DNA of 64,000 bases, taken from Talinum fruticosum (lineage: Eukaryota > Streptophyta > Magnoliopsida > Caryophyllales > Talinaceae). Position 1 is the stretch's first letter, and every line of letters starts with the position of its first letter. The notes under the pieces were generated by a model. That model was not told where the DNA came from. It saw only the letters and a list, made by a program, of their open reading frames with translations, and did no database searches. The stretch covers positions 4,801,501 to 4,865,500 of the forward strand of contig JAITYX010000032.1 in NCBI GenBank assembly GCA_021018815.1, given 5' to 3'. The position numbers were made by a program, and so were the translations under genes. Positions 51,232-62,319 of the stretch are shown here, in pieces.

Positions 51232-51375
51232 AGGCTCTGTTCTATTTAACTGTAATAAATTGTAAAATTATAAAGATGTAAAGGGATGTAAGTAGGTGTA
51301 AGATAGTCGTAAAGTTCATACAAAATTTTTAAAAGTTGTAAGAATATAAACTAAAGTTAAATAAAACAAGATTTA
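51232..51375. mobile_element. TTGTAAG-array element, copy 2
   Basis: Starts ggctctgttctatttaact and ends with its approximate complement (aagttaaataaaacaagatt). Between them are repeated gatgtaaagggatgtaag, gtgtaagatagtcgtaaag and gttgtaag words. Confidence 0.6.
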
Positions 51376-51407
51376 ATTCACGACCCTTTTCCATCCAAAG
51401 TTGTTAT

Positions 51408-52612
51408 GGTTCTGTTTGCCAAAATGAGTTGTTTGAGGAGCGGATAATTGTTTAGATAGCTGATACCTGTTAAATTTTAGTCGTTAGCGGATAGCTCGTT
51501 TAACTAAACGGTTGAATAAATGTGTTCGGTAAATTTTTTTTTGATAGAAAGAGAAATTTCATTAATAAAAAGTCATACGACATGTACAAAAATAATTCTC
51601 CAACAAGAATAAATCTAAAATAACAAAATAGATCTCTATTTCGACAAAGTTAATGGTAAATATACTTCCGTTCGGCTCCATACTTGTAGCGTCAATCCGG
51701 CCACAACCGTGTTCTTCGATTTCAATATCTCTTTCCCGGACATCGACGAGCTATTGTATAACTTCATAAAACATATCTTTCTTTGATATAATAGATCCAA
51801 TCTTAAAGAAATATCACTTTGATCGAGCCATATGAAATTACATTGTTGAATCATTCTCAATCAAAATCAATGAAACTAATTGATAAAAATATCAAAAATA
51901 TACCATCCAATCAAATCAACAACTCTAATAAAACTTGCACGTATTGGCAAGAGAAATAACTCGCACAAAGGCGAGAAATAAAACTCTCACAAGAAGGAGA
52001 GAAATCAAACTCTCACAAAAGGAGAGAAACCTATTTATCACAAAAAGGAGAGAAACCTAACTATCACAAAAGGAGAGAAACCCAAACTCTCACAAAGAGT
52101 AGAGAAAATTTATTGGAAAGAAAATAACAATGCCTTTAGATCTTGATTCGATTGAATAAATTGATTAAAAGGGGCTTACCACCTGCTGGAACTAGGCCAA
52201 TAACAACCCCAATAATCCGGAAAAGTGAAAAGAATAGTAGATACAAAATTAGAGTTTAGAGAGGAGGAAGGGGAAGAATACTTTTAGGCTCTCGACTAAT
52301 TATGTGTTCGGTAAATTTAATAGTTGAATTAACTGATTATTGTAAATTAACGTAAAAGGATATAAATAATTTGCCAAATATAAATTAATGAAGGGATATT
52401 TTTATTTAAAAAATATGAAACTCTACTTTTTAAATATAAAAAATTAATATTATTAGTTTTTCGAAACACTACTTGAATCGTTATAAATTAATGCAAATGT
52501 TAATTGAAACATTATCTTACCAAACATTAATATTTAATTAGTTAGTATTTTGACTTGATCAAAATACTAACGATTACTCCAAACACTATTAACGAGACGG
52601 GGCCGTAAACTA
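51408..52612. mobile_element. Host DNA element interrupted by a retroposon
   Basis: The left part (ggttctgtttgccaaaatga, gcggataattgtttagatag, agctgatac) and right part (ctccaaacactattaacgag, acggggcc) look like opposite ends of one TIR element of the type with repeated AGCTGAT words. The sequence is split at 51520/52303 by the insertion at 51537-52302. Terminal identity is moderate. Confidence 0.5.
51537..52302 (-). mobile_element. Non-autonomous retroposon, about 770 bp, copy 1
   Basis: Read on the minus strand, it starts in a CT-rich leader and has about six copies of a ~27-bp unit (ctctcctttttgtgagagtt type; 51955-52110). It ends ttattaatgaaatttctctt, tctatcaaaaaaaaa. A target-site duplication tgtgttcggtaaattt flanks it (51521-51536 and 52303-52318). 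The A-rich tail and long direct repeats indicate target-primed (LINE-type) integration. A 74-codon ORF (51636-51860) is decayed in the second copy. No reverse transcriptase. Confidence 0.85.
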
Positions 52613-53417
52613 ATTCAGATACCTCAAAAAATAAATATATGTAGTAACGGTACGAGGAGAGATTATAGGATCTGTTTCCAGATATGAGTATCTGACTTTG
52701 GAGATCGGGAAAGAGAGAGAAACAAGGCAAGTTCATATAATATGGGAATTTTAATGCAAATGCATGCATGTAGCTGGGAATTTAGGGTTGCCCCATTTCA
52801 CAGGGTATTCATAATTTAATGACATAAGTGGGAGGATCAGAAAGTTAAAGATACGAGCAGATAAAGTATCCATTTGGGATCTTTATTTTCAGTTTAAAGC
52901 CTCCAATTTTTCTGGGGAGGATTCCTTCCTATCGCTTCCAACCCTAATTAATTCTATTGATTCTATTTCTGCCCTAATCTTAATTCCTTGACTAATTTGC
53001 TATTCAACTGCTCAAAATTAATTAGGTATAGACTAGAGTTACGTTATAATCGTTATTATGTATGAACCAACTTATTTATATCTTCTCCCCTAAAGAAATT
53101 ATTTTTGATTTTGTAAGCAGATCAATTTTTTAAACGTTTTTTTCGATGTCTGTTTTAGAAAAAATATAGAATAAGAAATAAAAGGGGATAATCAATAAAG
53201 TATTGGTTGAGGTAATAATGGTCTCACCTTAATAAAGAGAAGAATACAAGTTCGAATCATCGAAACGCATATATTGGGAGGGCTTTAGTTTTACCTTAAA
53301 CACTCGTCATCCGAAACGTATTATACACTTGGTTAAACAAAAAAAAAGATATCACAAGGGAATAGGATGAAAATAAAAACATTTACATTCAATTTCAATT
53401 AATCACATTGCTTTTAC
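52613..53417. other. Spacer between the two retroposon copies
   Basis: No gene. At about 53195-53300 is a SINE-like stretch (tattggttgaggtaataatg, gtctcacc, caagttcgaatc) with a B-box-like gttcgaatc. Confidence 0.4.
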
Positions 53418-54188
53418 TCTCTTTTTCTCTCTAAACCATAATTCTATATCTACTACTCTTTTCACCTTTTGTAGATTGTTCGAGTCGTTATTGCCTAGTT
53501 ACGACTAGTGGTAAACCCCTTTTACTTCAATTTTTCTATCAAATCAAGATCCGAAGGTATTGTTATTTTGTTTACAATAAATTTTCTCTCCTTTTTGTCG
53601 AGTTTGACTTATCTCCTTTTTGTGAGAGTTAAATTTTCTCTCCTTTTTGTTAGAGTTTGTCTTCTCTCCTTTTTGTGAGAATTAGATTTTCTCTTATTTT
53701 TTGTGAGAGTTAAGGTTTCTCTCCTTCTTGTGATAGTCTTGTTTCTTGCCTTTGTACGAGTTATTTCTTTTGCCAATACGTGCAAATTTTATTAGGATTG
53801 TTGATTCGATTAAATGGTATATATTTTTATATTTTATCAATTACTTGTCATTGATTTTAATTGAGAATGAGTCAACAATGAAATTTCATATGACTCGATC
53901 AAAGTGATATTTTCTTCAGAGTTGGATCAATTATATCACACATAGATCTATTCTATGAAATTATATAATAGCTCGTCAATGTTCAAGATGACATATTGCG
54001 GTCAAAGAACACGGTTTTTGCCGATTGATGTAGCAAGTACCGAGTAAAAAGAAATATATTTACCATTAATTTTGTCGAAAGAAATATCTATTTTAATATT
54101 TTAGATTTATCGTTGTTAAAAAATTATTTTTATAAATGTCGTATGACTTTTTATTAATAAAATTTCTCTTTCTATAAAAAAATATATA
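53418..54188 (+). mobile_element. Non-autonomous retroposon, about 770 bp, copy 2
   Basis: Full-length relative of copy 1 in the opposite orientation. It has a CT-rich leader, ttattgcctagttacgacta, then tggtaaacccctttt, the ~27-bp ctctcctttttgtgagagtt array at 53580-53760, gccaatacgtgcaaatttta, and the tail ttattaataaaatttctctt, tctataaaaaaa. A flanking near-repeat acattgc(t/a)ttta(c) at 53405-53417 and 54188-54200 looks like a decayed target-site duplication. Confidence 0.8.
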
Positions 54189-54974
54189 CATTGCATTTAC
54201 CCATTTCCAACCATGGCAATATTCCTTTTTTTTTTCCTTTGTGCGGAAATAGAGGTCAAAGACCTCAAAGAAATTTATCAAATAGAAATCAATAGGGGCC
54301 AAGAGACCCCTAGCTATAATATTCTCGGTAAACGTCTTATAATTATTCATCTTATATTGTATCCATTTGTCATTTTTTTTTTGGATGGATAATTTAATTA
54401 ATAAAATATTTAAAACTTGTTATATAATCTTTGATATATCAATAAAAATACAAAAATTTAAATTCTGCTTACCCTAATCAATATTACACCTTATTTACGC
54501 AGTCTTTTTAAAAAAATATATATATAAATATATATTGTTGTGTCATACATGTTCATGTATTGGGTCTCCAATTTGTTGTTGGGCGGACAGAAAATGGCAT
54601 GTGGAAAATAAAAATGGGGGTATAATTGCTCAGCCAAAAAAAAAAGTAAAATTGTATGTCTATAATTTTATATTTTTCGTCTTTATTAATAAGGAGTATT
54701 TGGACCAAATCTAAAATTTTGGATTACCAATTTAAATCAAACCTTTTTTCTATTATGATTGACTTGTTTACTTTTTTTTTAATGTAAAAGGAATACCAGT
54801 CCTAATTTTAATTAAACTTTTTTATCAAATTTTGATTAAGCTAAAATTTTCTATGTAGGAAACTATTTATGAACAAAACTTATAAAAAGTTACTCTAATA
54901 TTATTGATTAGTCTCATAAATAGAAACTTTAAAAATTATCCCCAAATTTATCCATTCCACAATCCCATCGGATG
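54189..54974. other. AT-rich intergenic
   Basis: Poly-T and A/T-rich spacer with no recognisable gene or RNA. Confidence 0.6.
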
Positions 54975-55165
54975 TAGACCGTGTTCCGTTTAACTTTAAC
55001 TTACAATGTTAGAGCTCCTTACATGTTCATACAGACTCCTTACACCTTCTTACAACTCTTATATCATATTATAACTCCTTATAGTTGTTTACAGTTTTTA
55101 CAATTTTGTTTACAACTCCTTATAACGTTACAACTCATTACAAATAATTAGAACATGGTCATAGT
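54975..55165. mobile_element. TTGTAAG-array element, copy 3 (inverted array)
   Basis: Starts gaccgtgttccgtttaactt and ends with the complement-like aattagaacatggtc. The interior has repeated actccttacatgttcatac, cttcttacaactcttat and caactccttataacgttac words. Confidence 0.6.
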
Positions 55166-55220
55166 TTAATACGGTCAAAAAAATTTCCGGCCTACTGTTA
55201 AAGAAAAAAACCTAAGAAGA

Positions 55221-55486
55221 TACTCCATGTGTGCCAAAATACATGTCGTTTTAAGGTTATGATGGAGTATAAGGAAACATTAAAATTCATGACAAAATTG
55301 TGTTACCTAATTGTCCCAATATTTTATTGGAAATGAAGAAAATAAATGAGAAAATTAGATAAATAAATATAATTAATAAGGATAAAATTGATAAATTAGT
55401 CATTAATACGTCACTGAAATTGTAAAATAACAAGTATTGTGAAAAAAAATAGTTAAAGTGACATATATTTTGAAATGGAGGGAATA
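55221..55486. mobile_element. Stowaway-like MITE
   Basis: The left end tactccatgtgtgccaaaat is inverted with the right end atattttgaaatggagggaa, then ta. The interior matches 47552-47804 (aaattgataaattagtcatt, acaagtattgtgaaaa). Confidence 0.8.
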
Positions 55487-57451
55487 CAAACACAACCTTA
55501 ATAAGCTGTTAGTCAGCTCGTATTATAAAGTATTAGTCACATTATACATATCATCAATATCGATAATTGAATACGATTATCAATAATTTATGTCTCGCAC
55601 AGCTTTAATTTGGCGATTAATTCCACACGGTTGCAATCAGAATTTCTGCCGAGAAGAAAGCCGGGGAAGATGGGATTTTATATGGATGCGAATCCCTTTC
55701 GCTTTCTTAATTTATTCAAGGCTTTGCTGTGTTTTTTTTCTTTTTTTTTTTTGTGGAATTTGGAAAAGAATGAAAAGTGGATTTAATCCCCGTGTAATAA
55801 ATAAATAAATAAATAAAGGGGAAGGGAGTGCCTTACCACTACGACCACCATATTCATAGTCATTAATGAGTATTTAACGTTGAAGCCCAAGCTGCCCTCC
55901 CAACTTAACACAGTGGTGGTGCCCAGACAGCGAAGAAAATATCAATCATCAAATTTAGACACGGTAAACAATTTCGACCTTACATGTCCAATTAATTTCC
56001 TATATATTTCTTTTAAATTAAATAATTAATTTATCCATTAAAGGCTCAATAATACTGTTAATAAACTTTAATCCATCAACCCTATCAAATATTTATTTGA
56101 GTTTTACATTACATTGTACGAAAAGGAGACTTCTAGATTTTATATAGTTTTTATGTCCAAAAAAAAAATTATAATTTATGTGTACGTTATTATAGGTCAT
56201 ATCAACTTCTCACTATACATGCAATGTGACTATGTGAGCCATATAATTTGAAAATTTAAATCAGTTAGAGATTTGATAACTTAGTAACGCTTTTTTTTTT
56301 TTTTTTATAGATTTTACGTTCTCTAGATGAGTAGATCGAATAATAAGACACAAAAAAACTTTCCCACGATTTTCATACTATAACACATTATTAAATAGCT
56401 CTTAAATTAAACAAGTATTATGTGTACATGTAGATAACTTGATATCATTCATCCTTTATTTGAAAAAATAAAGACAGTAAATAATTACTAGATTTTTCTT
56501 TTGGTTTAATGATTTAAGAATTAATTTGGTCCAAGCAGCACCTATGTTATCGGCATATAATAAATTGTTCATCTCCACAGATGCATAATTGAGAAGATAA
56601 ACTTCTAAGACCTTGATAGTTAATACTTAAATTCGCTATCCGCGCTACTTAATTAGATTCTTGGTAACAATGTGAGGCCTTAACTTCCCACCCCTCCTTA
56701 TGAACGAGGCTCTTACACTATTGAATTAAAGGCATATAAATAGATATCGAAATAACCGGCACATATTACCTCATAACATCCCGACAACCATTCAATTATA
56801 CACTTGGAGCCAAATCTTCTCGAGATGTAGCTGGTCCGTCACTTTGAAGCTCCAATAAACCGAATTTTTAATTTTATTTTGATTTTTTTAATGATAAGTA
56901 TAAAGAATATTAAATAACCCTTCTCTCAAATATTTCACATATATTATTTAACTATGCTTTGATTGAGTTGAGATACAATCGTTAAATTTTTCAATAAACC
57001 CGTGTATTCACTCACTCTCTTCCTGCCGCATAAAAATAATCGGTAATATACCCAAAAAACTCAAAAATATAAAAAACAGGTGGAATTCTCCATCTAATAT
57101 AGTACGGGAAAAAAATCCCACAAATTAAATGAGGAAAAAAAAAACAAAAACGTACACTGAATTATGATTATTGATGAGACATATCAGAAGTGGAGGGCCT
57201 AAACCATTAATTAAGGAACGACAATTAGCTCACATGATCATGTTTTATACGAAAACCCCACAAGTACGATCTTATGAAATGCCATATGTCATCACAATTA
57301 TATCTAATTTTGTTTCTATTTCATTTACTTAATAATATTATTAATATTAATATTAATTATTATATTAAGATGCATGATGTGTGATCATTGCCTCCATACA
57401 TATATTTTGGATCCTATTGTGTGGGTTTTAAGATCACACCTCATGCAACAA
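55487..57451. other. AT-rich intergenic
   Basis: Includes an (AAAT)n run at 55797-55818 and T runs near 55740 and 56290. ORFs here have no protein-like content. Confidence 0.6.
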
Positions 57452-57461
57452 CAATAATAAC

Positions 57462-57504
<43 letters not shown>

Positions 57505-57530
57505 TGATTATTATTATTATTATTATTATG
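57452..57530. repeat. (AAT)n followed by (ATT)n, self-complementary
   Basis: About 15 AAT units run directly into about 8 ATT units (switch at aatatgatta, about 57503), so the locus is a microsatellite palindrome. Confidence 0.9.
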
Positions 57531-57535
57531 AACTT

Positions 57536-57938
57536 TAGAGATATTAGCAAAAATAATACGATTTTTTTCTTGACTATGAATAGTACTGAACTTTAACACT
57601 ATTTAATGATTTCGAACACAATCGAGTTTGAAGGTTGGACCCTTTCAAAAGTTGATGTGTGAGGCGGAGTTAAAATTTTGACCTTGTATTTATTAGGTTT
57701 AATGGTCACATAAATAAGCTTATTTTTTAAAGTTAATTCCCTACCAATACACGGAATTAGCTTATGTGGCCATTAAACTTAAAAATACAAGGTCAAAATT
57801 TTAACTCCTCTTGACACGTCAACTCTTCGACGAGTTTCGGCCCCAAATTCGGTTGTATTCGAAATCGTTAAATAGTGTTGAAGTTCAGTATTGTTCATAG
57901 TCAAGAAAAAAAGACGTATTATTTTTGCCAATACCCCA
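57536..57938. mobile_element. Long foldback element, about 400 bp
   Basis: The left arm (57536-57715) and right arm (57752-57938) are inverted copies over about 180 bp. Examples: gcaaaaataatacgatt, cttgactatgaatagtactg, gttaaaattttgaccttgta pair with the complements of gacgtattatttttgc, cagtattgttcatagtcaag, tacaaggtcaaaattttaac. Loop about 35 bp, no ORF. Confidence 0.9.
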
Positions 57939-58198
57939 AAAGCTTATATTATTTCCATTTAAAAATCTTAAATTATATTGTGCAAGGACCATATTTCATA
58001 ATAAATTTAATTAAAATTATCTTATATATTCAAAATATAGAAGTTGTTATTGGGGGATTTAGTGAACAATTTAACAATTTAACATATGAAAAATTATCTT
58101 ACATATCCAAAATCTTAAATAGTGCACGGACGAGGAGTATTACAAGTGTATAATTTAAAATTTAAAAATTATTTCTGAATTTTTTTTGAAGTAATTTT

Positions 58199-58200
58199 TG

Positions 58201-58236
<36 letters not shown>
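58199..58236. repeat. (ATA)n microsatellite
   Basis: About 12 uninterrupted units. Confidence 0.9.
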
Positions 58237-58578
58237 GCAGCATAGGTGGGTGAGTTTGGCAAGTAGTTCTCATCAAATCTATGAAGCAAGCCAAGTAAGA
58301 TTGAGTTAGATTTATAATTAGCAAATCAGGAGTGTAATTAAGTGAACGCGTACAAAATTGGAGAGAGAATATTAATTGAGGATTTAACATAACCAGTAAC
58401 ATCACATCTGGAATATTTTAGCGGGAACCCCACGAACAATCTGACGCGCTTTATATCATATTTCCACACCAAACCACGTGGCTTCACTCACATTCAAACA
58501 ACAAACTCTATTTTCTTTTTCTTTTTTGGCTTCATATGTATAACTGTAAAATATTTACTTGACTTATATACACTCTTA

Positions 58579-58791
58579 TGATGAGTTTGATTGGGAGGAA
58601 AATATTTTCTCTGAAAATTATTTTTCACGGAAAAATAAATTTATAAGGAAAATTATTTTTTATCTATATTTTTTATTTATTTGATAGAAGGAAAATAATT
58701 TTTTAAAATAGTTACTTAAATACAAAAACCAACCATAAAAATTTTATAAATATGAAAAGAAAAGGTAAATAACTAATTTAACTTCAAAACT

Positions 58792-58848
<57 letters not shown>

Positions 58849-59173
58849 AGGACCTAAAATTTGATAAGTTTGTACATCCCCTATGATCAAACTTTTCCAT
58901 GTATAAAATAATAAAAATTAAAAAAAGAAATAAATATTATAAAAAAATTTCATTTATAAACTTTACAACAAAAAAGAAAAAAGATAAAGACAAAATTTGG
59001 AAAAAGAAACTGAAGGTGGTGCAGCAAGAGAAGCTTAGAACTTGAACTCCCAACGATAAAACTTTATTTTCCCCTAGAAAATATTTATCCATCATTTATG
59101 TTACCAAACGCCGGAAAATAGAATGATAATTTTCCGTGAAAATATTTTCCACTTGAAACAAACACGCCCTTAA
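58579..59173. mobile_element. TIR element of the same family as 37713-38706
   Basis: The right end ttaccaaacgccggaaaata, gaatgataattttcc, gaaaatattttcc, aaacaaacacgcccttaa parallels the right end at 38640-38706. The left end gagtttgattgggaggaaaa, tattttc is its inverse. No captured gene; the interior has a (TA)n run at 58795-58846. Confidence 0.65.
58795..58846. repeat. (TA)n microsatellite
   Basis: About 26 uninterrupted units inside the TIR element. Confidence 0.95.
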
Positions 59174-59418
59174 TTCTAAAATATTTATTATTTTTAAATT
59201 TTAAAAAAATATTAAAGAAATATAAAATTGAAGATAAAATTGTGAGTTTTTTCGATGTGTTATTAAAAATGGAGAAAGTTAATAAAAAAGAGAAAAAATA
59301 AATAACAAGAATAAAATTGATAAATTATTTATTAATATATCATTAGGATTATAAAGTTACATATTTTATGAAACGAAAAAGTTAAATTAAGTGAGTTGTA
59401 TTTTTAAATGGAAGGTAG
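59174..59418. mobile_element. Stowaway-like MITE, degraded
   Basis: Interior words aaaattgataaattatttat, tatgaaacgaaaaagtt and aagtgagttgtatttttaaa align in order with the copies at 47552 and 55221. It abuts the end of the preceding TIR element. Confidence 0.55.
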
Positions 59419-60163
59419 AACAGAAGAGTACCAAAAATGAAAATTGGAACGCATTTTTAATGTTTCAATGTGACAAGAAAGTTCTGATTAAGTTTTTTTA
59501 AAAAAAAAATTAGTATAGGATTACACGGTTAATTTTACTGTACGGTGTAATGAGCAAGTATAAGCCTAAATTTGCATAAATGAAATGATAAGTTAGCAAA
59601 TAAGGTGAGAATACAGGAAGGGGATCAGATATATATATATATATTGTAGGAGGTAGATGATTTTTCCACGAATTTTTAATCGGATTTCATACTAAATTTT
59701 GTATAAAATATTCAAAAGTTAAGATCATTTAAAGTGTGTAATCATAAAATTAATTAATTAATTAATACTTTTAAAATCTAAAGAAACAAAAAAATGGACA
59801 CTTTTAGATAAGTTTTCAAAAAACATTATCATATAAGAATATCCTATATAAAGAGTACATTAAACGTTAGTAAACCTGATAATTCGAATTAATTTTAATT
59901 TAATATTTTTTAGAGGGCTAGAGTTAATAAAAGATTATGGGATGCAAATGGCATTGACTAGTCCTTTTTCTAATGACCTTGTTGAGCTTCATAACTAACT
60001 TATTGATTACCCATTACCGTTTGTCAATTATCTCTCTCTCTCCTCAGTCACTCGTTTACTTGCACTACCCACATCCACATGCTCCCAGCCTGTCCACATT
60101 AACCTCCCCCTTCCCCCTCGTGTGCACCCTCCCTTTTTCAAATTCTATTTATTTCGTCCTCCC
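59419..60163 (+). other. Upstream region of DUF241 gene
   Basis: AT-rich spacer to about 59,950, then a C/T-rich block (60,030-60,250) characteristic of a plant pyrimidine-patch promoter and leader. Confidence 0.5.
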
Positions 60164-60171
60164 TTTATATA
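60164..60171 (+). promoter_or_regulatory. TATA box of DUF241 gene
   Basis: tttatata inside an otherwise C/T-rich core promoter, 82 bp upstream of the ATG at 60253. Confidence 0.6.
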
Positions 60172-60252
60172 CCCCCTCCCCTCTCTCCTTCCCCTACTAT
60201 CTCTTCCCTCCCTCCTCCTAATCCCCTCTCTCTCTCAATCTCCTGTAAAGAC

Positions 60253-61211
60253 ATGGGAAGATACCGGCGAACAGTCTCCTTTCCCCACCCCCCAGCTTCC
60301 GCCCCGCCTCCACCAAATCCTATCACGTGCGATCGGCGTCGCTCCCTTGCAACCGTGTCCACCCCTTAATCCCCCAGCTCCGGGACGAGCTCAGCGAGCT
60401 CCGGGCCTGGGCCGCCCGACCCGACAACAAGTCCGGCTCGGCTCGGGTCTGCGAGAGCCTGGCGAGGCTGAAGGGCGTCCTCGACTCACTGGACGACGTC
60501 CTCCAGCTGCCCCTGACCCAGGACTCTCTCTCCTCCCACACCGAGCTCGTCGAGAGCCTTCTGGAAGACTTCCTCCGCTTCGTCGACGTCTACGGAATCT
60601 TCCGGGCCTCGGTGTTGGCCCTCAAGCAGGAGCTCTCCGGCGCCCAGGTGGCCATCCGGAGGAAGGACGCCTCTAAGTTGGGCCAACACATCAAGGCCCA
60701 AAAGAAGATCGCCAATGAGATCGGAAAGCTCGTCTCCACTGTCGGATCTATCTCGGAGCAGCCCATCCCCTGCACCCTCGCCGCACCCAATCACCCCCTC
60801 CACGGCGACGATGACGACCACGAGGATCTGCGCCTCGTGATCCGCGACGTCCACCAGCTGACCGCGTCGGTATCGGCCGGACTCTTCAACGGCGTATCGG
60901 GCTCGTTCGGGCCGGGCAGGAAGCCCATATGGGCCGGGCTGGGGCTGTCGAGGAAGCTCAGGAAGGAAGATGAAGGGATTGAGGAGTTCCAGGAGGTGAT
61001 TGGGGAGGTGGAGAATTTGATGGTGGGGTTGAAGAGGAAGGAGGAGGAAGAGGAGAAGAGGAGGAGGAATGAAGAGATGAGGATGGAGGTGTTGAAGAGG
61101 ATGCAGGAGATGGAGGATTGTGTAGGGGAGATGGAGAGAGAGAGTGAGAGAGTGTTCAGGAGTTTGATCAGCACCAGAGTCTCTCTCCTCAACATTCTAA
61201 CTCATGCATAG
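60253..61211 (+). CDS. DUF241 domain protein
   Basis: Single-exon gene. From about residue 22 it reads KSYHVRSASLPCNRVHPL, then QLRDELSELRAWAARP, LARLKGVLDSLDDVLQLP, EDFLRFVDVYGIFR, and a charged coiled-coil near residues 255-300 (KRKEEEEEKRRR), ending LISTRVSLLNILTHA. This order is typical of plant DUF241 proteins (about 280-330 aa); molecular function is not known. The only reasonable ATG (60253, MGRYRRTVSFPHPP) is in another frame from the domain. Adding one C in the run at 60288-60293 joins them into about 319 aa with a family-like N-terminus. As written, the domain frame has no ATG after its upstream stop. High GC contrasts sharply with the flanks. Confidence 0.88.
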
Positions 61212-61220
61212 ATGATCAAG

Positions 61221-61240
61221 ATCAGATCAGATCAGATCAG
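61221..61240. repeat. (ATCAG)n short repeat in 3' UTR
   Basis: Four perfect ATCAG units immediately after the DUF241 stop codon. Confidence 0.85.
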
Positions 61241-62250
61241 ACCCCTCTGATCATCTGTAATTTGATTTTGATTTTCATTTCCTGATCTGATCTTGTGGGA
61301 ATTATACAAAACATACTAATTTTCTTCTGCTTTTTTGGATCATGACCATATATATGAGGAAAAAAAAATAGAAAAAGGGGAAAAAATTGAAGAAGAATAT
61401 TGATTGAAGAGTGCTGAGTGCATACTTTTGGTTTTGGGGTTTTGTTTTTCATATATATTTTTAATTTTTCTTTTCCTGTAAATTCATTCTTTTTAAAGGA
61501 TAGAACAATTATATTTCTTCCCATTTTATTTTCTTGTTATTGTACCTTATATAAAATTAATGTATTTTTGTAGATAAACTAAAATTAATGCATTGTTATT
61601 TGTAGCTACTAATCACATTTTACCGGTTAATCTAGTGTTAATCTTATCCATAATTAAAGGATATTTTGGTGTAGATGAGCTAGAAAGAGTAGCATAATAC
61701 AAAGTGAAAACAGAAAATTAAACCTGATATTTAATATATTTAATATTTTAATCTTAATTACTAATCTAAGACCTTATTGGTATTCCTAATTAAAGTTATA
61801 GTGAAGTTAACTTGCTACTGTTTTGTCACATTTATCTTACCCGTAAAGATTTATTACAAGTTCTTTTTAAAAAAGCTTTCGGTCTTTAGAAGGGAGGTGA
61901 TTTATTTTAAATTGATTACTTCTTAACTTTGCAAAGCAACCTATTTACATAGGATCAATATTCATAGTTGATTCAATTTAGCACAAATACAAAAATAGCA
62001 CCTTTATTAATATAACAAATTACCAGTAAATAAATAACATATCATTTTTCAGTTACAAGGCCAAGCATTATTTTCATTTTTTTAGGGGTGATTCCATCAG
62101 TCCATGTTATTTTCTTAAAGTCATTTGTCTTTTTTAATTATGATCATATTTAAACAAAATGAACTCATATTTATTATTTTGAAAAAAAAACTACAAAATG
62201 ACAGTAGGGTGACAATGATGAAGTAGGGAATGTTATTTCTTAAAAATGAA

Positions 62251-62319
<69 letters not shown>

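Noticed and set aside
51955..52110. Regularly spaced ~27-bp repeats suggesting a CRISPR-like array
   Set aside because: The units are contiguous and degenerate, with no unique spacers. They recur in inverted orientation in a second retroposon copy, and the DNA is plant nuclear.
60122..60676. 184-codon Pro/Arg-rich ORF overlapping the DUF241 gene
   Set aside because: An out-of-frame shadow of the GC-rich DUF241 coding sequence; it only looks long because of the base composition.
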